NCBI RefSeq assembly: GCF_019578655.1
Contig: NC_063264.1
Coordinates: 992,001-1,056,000, forward strand
Source of the DNA: Ricinus communis
Lineage: Eukaryota > Streptophyta > Magnoliopsida > Malpighiales > Euphorbiaceae
Reading direction: 5' to 3'
DNA: 64,000 nucleotides
This document shows, piece after piece, positions 12,905 through 26,389 of the stretch. Both the position numbers and the translations under genes were made by a program. The number at the start of each line of letters is the position of its first letter. Position 1 is the first letter of the stretch. A model generated the notes under the pieces. It was given only the letters and a program-made list of their open reading frames with translations. It did no database searches and was not told where the DNA came from.

Positions 12905-15682
12905 TCATGCCTCTGAGGAAGTTTCAGCAGCTTGTCGCATTCGGCGCTGGTGAACATCCCAATTATACACCCGAGCAATGGTGACCTGACATATAGCAAT
13001 TTAAAACAATTTGCTCTAGGTCAATAAGATTTATGAATCTATATATCTGGAGGCTTTGGACTACATTCTGCTCCATATTCCAATGCCTCTTAATGTTCAC
13101 ATTGGTATTAATTACTAGGCCAATCAGTGCAAGATGCATATCATGTTTGAAGACACTTGTTCAAGCTTAGACTCGTTTAATCCTCATTTAACAAGTGGCT
13201 TCAAATATCTTGCTCCATGTAACATTTGCCGTACCTGTGTTATTGTGACTTGATCCCTCAAGAATTGCAAATCAGCAACAAGAACTTCTAAACTAGCTTT
13301 AGCATTGTCCAAGTTCTTTTGCAGAAGAGCAGTAGCCTGCACCATAAAGTTGCAAATGATCGTATCATTCATTCATAATGGAGATCTTCTTTCAGCACTT
13401 AAAAGAAAGGTGCTTACCTCTTCACATGAATATTCCAACATGACATTTGCTCCTAGCCATAAACACACCGAGTCAGTATCCTCAATGCATGCCCGTGAAT
13501 ATATGCCTTCGGAGACTTCAAAATCAGCAAGAAGTGCCTGTAAGAAAAATTCAGAGCCAAAGACGAGATCTTATAATTAGCTTTATCATCAAACATGATA
13601 AAAGCAATATCCTAGGAATATCTATTTCAGTCACCCATACGTAATTGTAGCCAAGACTCAACCGACTGCAATTTTTGGACTCATAAGCTGGTCAATATTA
13701 TTTTTATCACAAACTGAAGATGAATCTGATTTCGAGCTAACAAAATACTGTGATATAAAAATAGCTTCGGTGCTACTTTTACCAGTTCAAACATTTTATC
13801 AGGGTTTACTGCTTTACTAGCAAAATCATAGGTACGTGCACATGTGTGTGTGGAAGAGAGAGACAGAGAGAGTTCAAAGAGAAAAATATCTCAAAACAAA
13901 ACTTAGAAAAAAAAATTAAAAAGAAAATAAAATGAGACGTCAAAAATTGTCAATATTTATGCATAGCAAGAAAATGATTGCATCACATAGATAGTTAAAG
14001 GCATTTAAGAGACTTGTTAACTCTTTTTGGTCTAGTTAGGATTATGACTCTTAAAAAAAATTTCAAATTCCCACAATAATAGTTAAACCATAAATTTTCC
14101 TAAATAGAGACCTCAAATAAGAAATTATGCCATAGCTTCTCTTCCTTGAATGCATAAAGACATTCATAATCTTGGCTTGCACTTTACGAGTAGGATAGGG
14201 TTAGAGAGGAGATTGCAGATTGTTCCATATTGGTATGCAAGCATTTTCAGAACATTAAGTAGTGGAAGAATTTTCTCTAACCAAGCACTTAATATGATTA
14301 TAGATAGCTTATATCTGGCCAATGAGAAGACTCCAAAAGCCTAGATGAACACAATGGGTTTCTTCTTTTATTTTTTATCCCCTAACACGAAGAATTGGCT
14401 GGAGAATCACTCTCAAAGATTCTGCAAGCAACCTAATCAACTAATCAAGCAATAATATGTGAAAAACACTGATGTTGGATAAAATGCAACTAAATTCATC
14501 AGAACATAATTGTTAATATTATCTTATTGTGCAATCCTAAACAGTATACAAAAAGCTTCAAACTCATCAAGAGCTTTTAGTTAAGAATAATGTTTGGGTA
14601 TTGCAAGCATCTATCAATTCATCAGGAAAATTAATTTAGAATTTCTTTTAAAGGCTTAGATTTACTGAAATAATCATACATGACTGCACCCATGCAAATG
14701 AGAGGACGCTGCAAGATCAGGTACTGTAGTATGAATTTTCTAGTCTCTTTGCCTTTCAAAAATCAGCTAGCTTAATGGAAAAGTGTCTTACCTACATGGG
14801 CATGCTTTAACATAGAAAGATATAGTTAGCTTATATGGGAACATGGGCATAACAAATTCATAAACAAAGCTACATAACATAATATGATTGATACACTAGA
14901 CGAACCTCACCAGTACCCTTCTTAGCCTGTAAAGTAGCGACAACATCTAAGCACTTCTCAATATCAGGGATCTTTGCCTGACACCCAAAATAAGAAAAGA
15001 ATGATATAAAAAACCATTGAGACTGAGAAAGTGAAACAGTATGAAAACCAAAATTTCATGTCAGTGCAATGACCCAGTTTACAATTTGCTCATTCACATA
15101 CAATCTTGAGAACAGAGAAATTCAACCAGCTAAACTCAAGTTCAGCTACTTTCTATAGTCTAGAGATTTGTGGTGTTTGACACCTCTAATATCAAAGCTT
15201 ATTAGTTAGCTGTTTCTCTCAGCAAGCCTTATAAAATAACCAGCTAAAAAATTACCGTTAGACTTTATTTAATTGCACATTGCTTTAGCCAAAAACAATT
15301 CATAAAGTAACACGAAAACAAAGAAAAAAAGAAGCAAGTACCTGAAGATCTCTCTGTTGGGCAAGAAGTTTCATCTCAACCAGCTTATATTGCTGAAGCC
15401 TGCAAGAGATAGCACAAGACACGCACATCAACATCATAACCCAAAAATTAATTGAAAAGAGGGGGGGGGGGGGAAGAAACAAGAACAATAGTAAAGGTAC
15501 AATTTTTTAATAAATGAGCTATAAGAAGAATTAAGGTAGATTGGGAAAAGGAAAGACCTTTCTTGGAGAAAAGAAAGGCCAGAGTTGACATCAAGACCAG
15601 ATTGACTAAGATATGTTTCTACATCTTCTACAAATTGAGCTCCTGGTATTCCTCTTCTTTCTGTTGCTGATACAGATGCCAT
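12905..15682 (-). CDS. PFD3: Prefoldin subunit 3 (VBP1-type alpha subunit)
   Basis: Six minus-strand exons (15558-15682, 15342-15399, 14906-14977, 13418-13537, 13235-13336, 12905-12985) join in frame to 185 residues. All junctions are GT-AG. The product is an almost wholly helical, coiled-coil protein beginning [20 protein letters not shown] and containing [49 protein letters not shown] and [14 protein letters not shown], all matching plant prefoldin 3 as I remember it. The family length is about 190-195. Prefoldin is a cytosolic and nuclear hexameric co-chaperone that hands nascent tubulin and actin to the CCT chaperonin; subunit 3 is one of its two alpha-type subunits. The ATG at 15682 was chosen because it matches the family start; the frame upstream has no other in-frame ATG. 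Intron 3 is about 1.4 kb. Confidence 0.95.
15461..15473. repeat. G13 homopolymer in PFD3 intron 1
   Basis: A run of 13 G on the plus strand, so C on the transcribed strand, within the first intron of PFD3. Such long G tracts are rare in this AT-rich DNA and prone to length error in sequencing. Confidence 0.9.
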
Positions 15683-15880
15683 TTTCTCCAAGAAAAAAAA
15701 AAATTACACTAAGCAATGCAAAAACAGAGCAATGGTATTCAGTGCTTCCGCAAGTAAAAAAAAAAAAAGGACGATCAAAAAAAGATACAGCAAAGGAGGA
15801 GCTAGAAGAGGGCGACTCTTTCGCGAGAAGGGAAGGCGGTCCAAGAACCAACGACGTCGTTTCTTCAGTCTAAGATCAAT

Positions 15881-15904
15881 TGGGCCTTTATTATATGTTG
15901 GGCT
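15881..15904 (-). promoter_or_regulatory. Site II elements upstream of PFD3
   Basis: TGGGCC at 15881-15886 and TGGGCT at 15899-15904 lie about 200 bases upstream of the PFD3 start codon. Paired site II motifs of this form bind TCP factors and mark promoters of growth-linked housekeeping genes in plants. The pairing and spacing are seen; the function is inferred. Confidence 0.5.
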
Positions 15905-15949
15905 TCGACTGGACCCCCAGGTTTTCATCAAAGACTGAACAAAAGTTAT

Positions 15950-18900
15950 TAGATCATGAGCCCAAAAAAGTAGAGTCCAAAAGAGTTAATGGGACAGCCA
16001 CATTCACTAATCTATGAATCAGAGCTTGAGAGTAAATTGACCATAATTTGCACAAGCTACACTTTCATTTGTCAACCTATGAACAGTCTGTTTGTAAAGG
16101 CCGTTCAGGCCCATAAACCTTCCATTTGGGACTAGACGTTTCAGGCTTGCAGTTTTCCTCCGGATTGTATCAGCGGCCTTCCCGAAACCTCTTGTTATCA
16201 CCTCTTCTTCTTCTTCTATTTTCCCATTCTCGCTTCAGCACTTCCCTTGTTTCTTCTATTATATGAGCCCATACCCGTCAAGAGTTAAGAAGAAGGTGGT
16301 GTTCTAATCGTAAATAAGCCTCCGAGAAACAAAGAGTTGCGATCAAAATTGCTTCACAAGTGAAGTGCCCAAGAGGCAAGCTAGCACACGTTGTCAGCAA
16401 CAACTGATCACTAAGGATTAAACGGGATAAGAAATCCACGTTTTTTCTTTTGAAAAATATAATGAAGATTAATGATGTATCCGTAGCTAGGTTTTGTTGC
16501 TTCATGCATGTTATCGACATACTCTAAGCACTCGACTTCACTTGCTTTCTTTCATAATTGTTTTCCATGTTTATTCAATGAAAATTAATGAGAAACTTGG
16601 TAGTCAAATAATGTGTGATATCCTAATAATTAGGAAAAGAAAAATGTTGGATTGTTCCAAGAAAGTCATGAATGAAAAACCCGATGTATGAATATAATAA
16701 TTTGGGAAGTGCAAGTATGGTTCTCACAGAATGTTGCTTCATAGAACAAATCAAGTTGCTGCCTAAAATATGGGACATATGATATGATGAAATCACTGGC
16801 GGCTTATATGTCAGAATCTCTTTGCTGCGTTTGCCTAACAACGACTGCATGTTTTCTTAAGGTGCACCATACTTGGTTTGATTATAGTCTTATTTTGTCA
16901 TGCCATTAAATCTTATCCTGCGCATATATTTTGGTGATTTTCACATAAAAATACTATAATTGAAATTACACAAAATAATTATGCTACAGTTCTAATTATT
17001 TTATAAAATAATTAAATTGAACCAATCTATATATCTATCTAATCAGCTAATGGTCAGTAGAAGGGCAAGTATAGATTTACTCTGCAGAGTTGCTTGGAGA
17101 TAAGACTGCTAAAAACCAATTATTTGGATAAAGGAATTACATAAATTTTTATGGGTAGTTCTTCTTGGAAACTCACTTTATAAATCCCTTCACCTTCAGA
17201 TTCAATGTACCTATTGAAGGACAATTATTCCTTTTAATTTGACAATTAGTGGTTCCAAAAGTCAATTTAAATGAGTAGGTTTCAAATTATCAGAGGCTTC
17301 AAATAATTTTCTTTTCTATTTCTTTATATTTTTGTTATTATTAAAATTATTTTGCAATAACAGCAACACAAATTTCAATTTCATTTTATAAAAAAACAAA
17401 TAATAGAATTATAATCCGTGCAATTATAAGTTTTATCGCAATGACGAGAATCTCATTGGACGACTATGATCTATCATGTAATCGTTTTATTACCGGTAAT
17501 ATAGATGGTAACTAGCCCTATTATTATTTTTTTCTCTTTATCTGTTTTAATAAAACATACTTTTCTAAATTTATATTTATTGCTTCTTTCAAGTATTTTA
17601 GATAAAAACCTATCAATCTTTCTCTATGAAGATTGTATAAATCCTCACTATGCATGTGGGATTTTCTTTCTTTTTATTGTTGATGTTTCTATAATTAATA
17701 AAACTCATTCAAAGTTTAAGTAGTTGATTTTCGAACGAAATGGTCTTTAATAGATAATTTAGGAGTAATTTATCAACACATTAAAGATAATCTTTTATTT
17801 TTAGACAAACAAATTTTTTTTTCTTAGTAAATTTTCAATGTAATTTTCTTATTTTTGCTTGGAGATGTAATGTTAATATTTTATTAATGGAAGATAACAA
17901 AATATGTTTGTCTTGGAGTTGCTTCAAGCCCAATAGAGGCGGAAAGACCTCAGTGAAGTTAGGGTTGCAGGCTGGATTTTCCCTACCAAGGTGTTGAAGC
18001 AGTCAAGTTAAGTACTTCGCAAATAATTGAAAGCAATCAAGTACTTTTCAAATCATATAAGCTGCTGCCACAACAACGAATGATAGTAAAAGGCAATTCA
18101 GCTGCTACAAATAGCTTAATAATAGAATCCAATACCAGAACAGGAGGCCACAATCACCGTATGTAAGGACAAAAGGGTAGTAGAAGGACAAAAGCAAAGC
18201 ACAACCCACCATCTCATTAGGTAAAGATGATGAGATTTAACCCAATATTATGGAACAAGTTGCCAATTAGCTATCCAATCCTAAGATTATTAGGCTTACC
18301 TAGCTAGTAATTGATTAGAAGCATGTGCTAAAGCTCACATAGTTAATTTGGCAAAAGAAATTTCACAAATAAAAAACATTGAGATGAAATTGAACAAAAC
18401 CCTTTCAGTAAATGATATTTAATAATTTGACATGCATTTGTTCACACTGTCAAGAGTAATTTCAAAATGTACAATTATGGGTTTTGGAGTTTTCTCTCTT
18501 TTCGAACATTAAAAAAGAATTAGTTTAGTACTCTTTCTTTGAATTACAAATAAATAAATAATTCGAATTTAAAAATTTTATTCAATTTGAGATATAGACT
18601 TATATTTATACTAAACTGGGTGCAAGATTGGATAATCGTTTTAACATCTTCATGGGTCAGTATTTAGCCCCAATTATGCAAGTAACTTTCAAGTTTTTTC
18701 TTTTTGTTGGAATATTTTTCATTCAAGACTCAGCGAAGATACTTTTAAGCTTTGATAGAGATGGGTTTGGCAGTTTGGGAATGCATAAAAACGAAGAACG
18801 GTGGGCATGCTAGAAAAGTCCCCATCTCAAAAACTCTTAAAAGGATTGGTTATGATAATACACATAAAACCGGATTGGGATTTGTGCTATGAATATGAAA

Positions 18901-21900
18901 ATCCACCGAGTGTTAAAATTAAATTACATTATATAAATATATATTGAAGTGGGTAAGAAAAGCAAGTTCATGTTCATTGTTTTCATACATATTCATTGAA
19001 TGCCAAACCTTAGAAAAGCATGAATGACATGTAAATCTAGGACCCAAAATTACAAAAGCAACTAATTTGGTCCTTATCAGCAATAGGCAGATGCATTGGC
19101 CCTTAACTTACATTGACATATTCAGTTTTTTGAAAGAAAAAAAGAAAAGAAAAGATGGAAATTCAACATTATCTGTTGGCCCCCCAAATGATTCATGAGT
19201 TGGTATGTTAACCCTATTTCAGAAAATAAAGAGCCCTCATCTTTAAATGAAAATGACAAGCTCTCTTCTAGGACACATAAATACATTGCACATCGACAAG
19301 GGTGGGAATAGCCGAATAATTGTGTGCTCTTCACTTTGCTTCTAATGTAATTATAACAGATATTATAATATTGAAGATATTATATATTGAATGCAATGTT
19401 ATTATTATTTTTTTTTTGAAAATGGAATGGAATGTATAATTATACTATAAAGTTTAGTAAATAAATATATTTATATAAAAAATCAGTTAACTTCTGAAAA
19501 TCTTTACATTTATATGTATTAATAAACTCATATCCAAAATGGATAATAAGAATTCATTACTTAATGAAAACGACTGTAAAGAAACAAAATAAGATAAAAA
19601 GAATCCTTATTAAACTTAAAATAAAAACTAATGCCCATAATTAGGTTAACTCATGTTTATAAATTGTTATACACTGAAAAGATTTCAAGTAGATATAACT
19701 AAGAATAAGAATAAAAAATATGAGAATTTCATCATAAGGAATTGCTAGTAATGTAAAATCGTAAGGAATATACTTTGATGATTTGTTTATTGGGGAACTT
19801 GATTGATTAATAAGAGGTTAACCCTTCTTTTTCTAAAAAAATAAAAATAAAATTGAGCAGATAATAAAAGGTTATGAGAGCAGAATGTGTGAAAAATGGT
19901 AGTAATGCCAAAGGTCCCTGCACTGAAGAGCTCGGTCCCCATCCCACAACATGCCATTTTACATCATCTCTTAATGGGTTATTATATATATTATTTATGT
20001 TAAAGCTAACAAGAATTTGGCATATATATATATTGCGTCTGTATGGAGCTATTTATTTGGGAAAACGAGGAGTCCACCCAATGAAACTTCCCTTTCAGAA
20101 TGTGTTCCATTTTGCCTTGTACCTGAAACTTCTTTCAGATGTGCTTGCTGCCTCTTACAGACTCATCCTTTTATCTTTTAATTATTTCATTTTGGTATGT
20201 GTTAGAGTAATTATTGTTATGTAAAAATGAGTTTTAAATGGAGTTTGAGTCGTGAAGAAACTCGATGTAACAGCTAGCGTTAGGGTTATGGAGATTAATT
20301 AGACTCCACGTAAAACTTTGAATTCTTTTTGTTGAGGCTGATTGTTGTATATGTAATGATAAATATAATATATAATTATACAGTGATAATTTGATAATTC
20401 TTTTTTTAAATTAAATTGTTACTTCAGTTATTTATTTTTATCAACATTTGCGCAGTCATCATAATACTGTTTGTGTAATAATTCATCAGACTAATTAATC
20501 ATCATTTCTGTAGTTCTATCACATATATGTTGAGATACTTAATTAGGTTTAGAAAGAAACAGACTGATTATTTGCGCATCGTCTAACTCTTTACTTTGCA
20601 GAGTAATTTAGAGTATATAAGAGATAGAATTCAAACCTCAGAGAGCTTCTGGGGAACAGTATTATAAAAATGACAACAGGAAATTAATGAGCACCTCCTC
20701 AGAAGAAAGTACAAATATATTAGCCTGCCTACATAGGATGACAAAACTTAACCTAATTTTACGGCCTTTGAAATTGTTATCTTCTACAATTATTGGAGCT
20801 CTTTTGTCTTCAAATGTCTTCGCAGATGGATCAAAAGCTTGGGAACTATGCAGGCAACGCAAGTACCAAATGAAGCAATGTCACAGCCGAAACTGAAAAT
20901 GAAACAGAAATGTTTTATTGATTAAATTTTAATCCGACTCTTAACTAAAATATAATCTCGTAATTAGACATCTGATATATAGTTTAATTAGACGACTCTA
21001 TGAAGACCATCAAATCAAAAAGAAAAAATTAATGATTTTCTTTTTTCATACAATTAATTTAATAAGTTAACAAAATTAAGAAAAACCCTAAATATCCCGA
21101 AAGCAGTCAACTGCTTATTTTGTTCCCATGTAAGAAGACGAGAGGAAATGTGCCATGTCAAAGAATAATCAGCTATTACACAGAACTATCAATAGAACTT
21201 CTCGAGTCCTCTATCTATCCCTATAAAGTGGTGCGAGGTGTCCAAATGGAGTAGCTCTCTCCCCATCTTCATGCACAACCTTTCCTTTTCTTCTTTTCTT
21301 TTCTTTTCTCCTGCCCTTTACTTTTTATTTCTTGGAGTTTAATGGACAAAGCCATGACCCCTCCATGTGGGTCTTCAACACTTTAGGTGAAATTCTTAAC
21401 ATTTCTTTAAAATTGATGTCCTTATCATTTCTTTATTTTCTTTGGTTTTCACATGCTTCATGCTAATTTAATAAAATTCAATAAATAGAAAAGCTATCAA
21501 AGATCATTATATAGGTAAATAGAGAGAGAGAGAGTTGCTTACTTTGGCTTGAAAAGTTTTGTTGCAATATCTATGGATGTTGGACTATATCATGACATCC
21601 CACATGTGACTAATGATTTTCTTCATGTGTTTGTGTCATAATAATCTTAAAATAGAATCTTTACCATTGTACTTCTCTCTTTTTCTTCCAGTAAAGTAAT
21701 TTTCAGACTATATTTAGGCAACTTGATGATTAAATATTTTAGTAGAATATCTCACTACTATACGAATTAGAACTCATTGTTCAAAACCAAAAGAATTCTT
21801 TCAAGAAAATTACATATAGTGTATACTTATACTAATCAAAATATTCTTAATTAATATATGCTATTGCTAGCTTGCTAATTTGAATCCCTAATCAATTACA

Positions 21901-24900
21901 ACTTCTTCCTTATAAAAATTGTTGCTTTTAGCTTAATCCTTCAGCAAATTCTCCCTTACATTTAGGGGAGAGATTTCTCTTTTCTTCACCTAATTAAGTT
22001 AGATAGATATACAGAAGACCAAAACCCAGTTTTCTTCTTCATATCAAAGAAATGTTTAATTTACTAAATTAACAGTTTATCTAACTTAATTTAAGGATTC
22101 ACTAAATTCATAGATGTAATTTAAATTTTTGGATGCAAATATAGATAATGATATTTTCCTGAACTTTTAATTAAGCCCTAAATATTGGCGAGTGATGGGA
22201 AATAGCAGCAGAAATACTGCATGCCACATGCATGCAAAATTCAATATATTCGAGATGCTAATCCAAATTAAGCCAAACCGACACATTTCTTTTTATGCAT
22301 TTCGTGGAGTTTGGGCCAACCAGACATGGACACTTTATCGAAAGTTTCAAGCATATTTTGGGTTTACTTAATTATATATTACCTTAATTTAAATTAAATA
22401 TTTGAATGGAATAGTTAATTTAAACAATGGGTTTGATGGGATATTTATTTCATATATCCTTTCTTTTCTTTTGGTTTTTGGGGTTGACATCAATTATTGA
22501 GGACATGATTAATTTGTATAATTTGTGAATTGCTAGTGTTTATCATAGCAATATCAATAATAATGGCCGGCGGTGGCTTTTTTTTACTTTTTTTCAGAAT
22601 ATAATTTTTACCTTTCAAGGTTTTGAATTCTAAAATCAATTTCTCAAAAAGAAAATATTAAAATAAAATCTCAAGTTATATGTAGGGCTAAACTTTTAGA
22701 TAATACAGTAGGGCATCGTCCTTAATAGATAAACAATTAAAATCAAATCCCTTAATGAGATCTATAAAGCACGCAAGGCCACAACAATTGGTGAGGATTG
22801 AAGACAAACCAGAGGGAATCATATCCTTTTTTTTTTCTTCTTCTTCTTCTTTTTCATATTTTAATTATATACTATTGATGTGAAATTCTTGTAAAATAAT
22901 TTTGAAAATGAAAAGTTCCTTCCTATATATGATTGCAACATGTGCGTTTGAAGGTGGTGACACGAGTGGCATTAAGCAAATGCCTGAATTTCTTTCTTTT
23001 TCTTTCTTTTTAGAACTGTTATACTTTTGGGTCAATTTGACACCCATTAACTAGTGGTGGATGTTGACACCTTACAAAAAATAAAATAAATAAATAAAAA
23101 ATGCTCCTATTTGTTTTGTACCCAATAAAATTCCTACTATTTATCACTCACAACTCAACAAGATTTATGTAGTTACATCAATTATGGTAAATAAATGATG
23201 CTTCCAGTCAAATTTGGTAGGTTATTTATTTTAACTACGAGGATTGGAAATTTCAAGTGGGCATTGGAGTTTTATAGATTCTGAACAGCGCCACCGATGA
23301 AAAAGAAAAAGTGAGAGACAGAAAGAAATAGAAGACGGGAGGCTTAAATAAGGCACATGGGTGCATGTGTATTCTGGTTGTTTTATGCCTGAACAAAATT
23401 GAATGCAAACCATGTGCTCTCAAAAATTTGATCATCACTTTTAAGACTCTATGTGACCCCAAAACCAGAAAGAAAAAAGAAAATAAAAATATATATATAC
23501 TGTGGGGGAGTGGTGGGTGGTCCTTGAGAATTCAATCATCAAAGTGTCTTCACTCACTTGCTCACTCCAAAATCCAACCCAAACTGATAGTGATGAAACA
23601 CAGGCACTCGTGTGGCTCGATAAGGTCTGCCAACGAAAGTGATAGCTAGGTGTCTCTCCTTCAATTAGGACAGGGAACACATGTACCTCCCTTTGGGCTT
23701 CTCTAGATGACCCCTTAAGAGAGACCTTTGTCTCCTATATATAAATGGGACTTGGTAATATTAAGTAATTTGGTAGCAGAGAGTGCAAAGACAGATTATA
23801 GGGGATGAATGAATGCAGCCACTTTGCAAAAATATTTTCAGTTTCTATGACATCGTGGGGACAATTCCCATTTTCCCCACATGATATCTTGCCAGTTGTC
23901 TCATCCATTCATGCCTTTGCGGACTTCAGAGGGTAGTAATAGTAGCAGCAGCAGCGGCAGTAGTGGAGTTGAATATTAAAGAAACCCACTAATGTTTCAA
24001 ATACCACCAAGGAAAAAAAAAAACCCATTTTGTACTCATTACCATCCATTAATTAGGATAAGAACTCTACACTAATCCTCAATCTGAATTTGGAACCAAA
24101 TTTGTTTATGTAATATAAAGTAAATGATTTTTAGAGCTAACCAATTGCCATCCCAAACTTTCATATCCTGAACTCTTGAGATATGCCCAAACCAGATAGA
24201 ACCCCACCCGCACCCTCCAATAATATGCATTGGAGTGTCATTTTCTCTCATTTTCCAGATGTCCTATGCGACTCCTGGATGAACCGTGGAGAAGATGCTC
24301 TCATATAAATACCAAAAGAATAAATATTTTATACAGTTGATACACTGTTGGTAAAAACTGTTCAACATATCAATTGACAGATTTACTAACTACAGCAGAA
24401 ACTCCAAAAAGAAATTATGAAACAAAAAAAGTACTCCAAAGTAATGTTTTCAGGTATACGTTTCCATGTATGCATACACCAAATCATATATACTCTTACT
24501 TGGGATCGATAAGTGAGTAATATATATTTCCTTACTGTATAAGTATGGAGTCAACAACTATTTTTTTGAGAAAAAGAATTTAAAAACAATTCACAGGCTG
24601 CATAATAATCTGATATATAATCCATTAAGCAAGCATGTACACCATATACAAAGCAATTCAACAACACAATCTCTAGTCATATACACAAGAAATCACAGAT
24701 TGAAAGAAGATTTTGCGTCTTTTTTTTTGCCATAGTTATTTGCAGAATTATATAGTATGTCGCAGCTTGTGAGATATATCAATTATTCCTTTCCTTCTAA
24801 ATTGACTCCCAAAAGAAAGAAAAACTTGAAAAATTTTAAAAGAGCAATGTGAGATAGAACTTACTGAAAGGGAGAAAAAGAAAAGAAAAAGAGGTTAAAG

Positions 24901-25060
24901 AAAAGGAGAAAAAAAAAAACCAGTATTTAACATGAGATTACTGAGAGAAAGTGGAAGATCGTAGAAAATTAAGGAAAAATATTATAATAGTAATAATAAT
25001 GAAAATTAAATAACCAGAAATTCACATCTGGCTATCATAATAAGCGGAGATATATAAAGC
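15950..25060. other. Nine-kilobase gene-poor region
   Basis: I found no supported gene here. A few frames look less random (minus strand near 16019-16201 and plus strand 19874-20224), but neither has a proper start, intron structure or recognisable family. Base composition is strongly AT-rich with scattered short runs. A small palindrome around CATGCCACATGCATG is at about 22220-22236, and a short hairpin (CTCCAAT/ATTGGAG) is near 24217-24237. The last 200-300 bases are likely 3' UTR of the bHLH gene. Confidence 0.55.
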
Positions 25061-25062
25061 CA

Positions 25063-25737
25063 TCAACTCGTCGGCGACGGCGCAGAACTAGCGGCGGAGC
25101 TTGAGGTTGAGGTTGAACCAGAGAGCAATTCAGCTAAAGCGCTCATGGCTCTAACTTGCATCTCAAGAGCAGCAATATAATCAGTAGCTTCTTCTAAAAT
25201 AACAGGCAAAGGTTGTTTCCGGCAACCGGGAACCAACCGTCCTAAAACACGAACTTTTCTTTGAACAGTCGGTAAACTCTTCTTTTTCAACCTGAAAACA
25301 CCAACTCTCGGCTTCTTCAATGACCGGTTACTCCCAGTCACAGCAACAGAACCAGTAGGAGCCGATACTTTCTGCCTCTTGTGCTGTTTCCTAAACTTGA
25401 GCTTGATCCGGCTAGTTAAAATCGCTCGGCTCCATCTGGTTCTCCCTTTAGCTGCAAAGGCTAAGGCTCGATCAGCAGCTTCTCGAACAGCTCGGCCTTG
25501 ACGAGGAGCTGAAGGAGAAGGAGGAGTAAGCCGAACTTGAGACAAGGCTTGAATGAGTTTTGAAGAGTAGATTTGTTGTTGCGCTTCTGTTTTCCATTTA
25601 GCATGGCCTTGCTTTTGATTGTCTTTAACCTGCTGCTGGTTTTGTGATGATCTCTTCTTTTTTTTCCTTTTCGAGCGATCGCTGTTTGTGTTTGTCGTTA
25701 GAGGATTATTATGATTCGAGATCAGAGTTGACGCCAT
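25063..25737 (-). CDS. Atypical bHLH transcription regulator, bHLH147/148 (AIF/IBH1-related) type
   Basis: Single coding exon of 224 residues. An N-terminal Lys/Arg-rich tract (22-29) is followed by a conserved block at about 45-120 ([57 protein letters not shown]). The C terminus carries a helix-loop-helix at about 158-206 ([38 protein letters not shown]). The basic region lacks the Glu and Arg residues that contact an E-box, so it should act mainly by dimerisation. Relatives bHLH147-150 (AIF group) restrain growth in brassinosteroid signalling, and bHLH148 is linked to jasmonate and drought responses; these roles are from family knowledge. The start at 25737 gives the family-typical MASTLIS; the frame stays open upstream through a purine/CA-repeat 5' UTR but contains no conserved sequence. 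Confidence 0.9.
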   Translation of the reverse strand: MASTLISNHNNPLTTNTNSDRSKRKKKKRSSQNQQQVKDNQKQGHAKWKTEAQQQIYSSKLIQALSQVRLTPPSPSAPRQGRAVREAADRALAFAAKGRTRWSRAILTSRIKLKFRKQHKRQKVSAPTGSVAVTGSNRSLKKPRVGVFRLKKKSLPTVQRKVRVLGRLVPGCRKQPLPVILEEATDYIAALEMQVRAMSALAELLSGSTSTSSSAASSAPSPTS

Positions 25738-25767
25738 CAAAAAATCGATGAATCGATCGATCGATTC

Positions 25768-25786
25768 CACACACACACACACACAC
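25768..25786. repeat. (CA)n microsatellite in the bHLH 5' UTR
   Basis: On the transcribed strand this is a GT run just upstream of the start codon, next to repeated ATCGATCGATCG sequence (25744-25765). It would be in the leader of the mRNA. Confidence 0.85.
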
Positions 25787-25870
25787 TCTCTCTCCCTTTC
25801 AATACGAATAATTTGATTTTTGATGCAATAAATGTCCAAATTCTTTTGTCCTTGTATCTTCAGCAAAGTA

Positions 25871-26000
25871 CTGAACCAAAAAAAGAACAATTAGATTCAA
25901 ACACAAAGAAAAGATTCAACCAAAACGCTAATAATTTGATTAACAAGTGATTAGGTGTTAAATGGAGAAACCAATGGAGGATAAAAATGATTTAATTTAC
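25871..26000 (-). other. Probable intron in the bHLH 5' UTR
   Basis: A donor GAAG|GTAAAT at 26001/26000 and an acceptor TTTGGTTCAG|TACT at 25871/25870 bracket a 130-base AT-rich segment upstream of the coding exon. Both sites fit plant consensus, so a leader intron is likely. Transcript reads would be needed to prove it. Confidence 0.5.
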
Positions 26001-26357
26001 CTTCTCTAAGGAGAGGAAAAAGAAATTTAAAAAAAAAAAAAAAAGAAGAAGGAGAGGAAGCTCTCTATTTTTCCCTTTTTTCTCTTCACATATAAACAAG
26101 AAAGATAAGAGGAGCTACCGATTCACGCGAGGGAGAGAGAAGAAGAAATGAAAATTTGTTTTTGAGAAAGAAAAATAAACGGGACGGAGTTGGTGAGATG
26201 TCGTTTCTTTCTTGGGTGGAGAAGAAAGGAAGTGAGAGAGAAACGGTGGTGAAAGCTTATAAAGGAATCAGAAGTTAGCACGCGTCATTTTTCCTTAAAA
26301 TTTTTTTGTTTAATTTCCTTTTGTGCTGTGCTTACTAACTGCCTGGGCTTCGGCTTT

Positions 26358-26380
26358 GGGTGGGTGGGTGGGTGGGTGGG
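26358..26380 (+). repeat. (GGGT)6 G-quadruplex motif upstream of the bHLH gene
   Basis: Six GGG runs separated by single T bases. Four G3 runs with one-base loops is the most favourable intramolecular G-quadruplex arrangement known. It lies about 620 bases upstream of the bHLH start codon, on the non-template strand relative to plus-strand reading and on the template strand of the bHLH gene. Confidence 0.85.
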
Positions 26381-26389
26381 TGCTCCTTT

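Noticed and set aside
14150..14344. 64-codon frame in PFD3 intron 3
   Set aside because: It lies wholly inside a 1.4-kb intron of a conserved gene, on the opposite strand, without any motif.
15606..15938. Several overlapping frames on both strands upstream of PFD3
   Set aside because: They cover the PFD3 first exon and its promoter; the PFD3 frame explains the conserved part.
16019..16201. Minus-strand frame with fairly protein-like composition (GRFMGLNGLYKQTVHRLTN)
   Set aside because: No in-frame ATG near its start, an upstream stop, and no family match; a relic exon cannot be excluded.
19874..20224. 116-codon plus-strand frame
   Set aside because: Mostly hydrophobic and Leu/Ile/Tyr-rich as expected from AT-rich DNA; no splice or promoter support.
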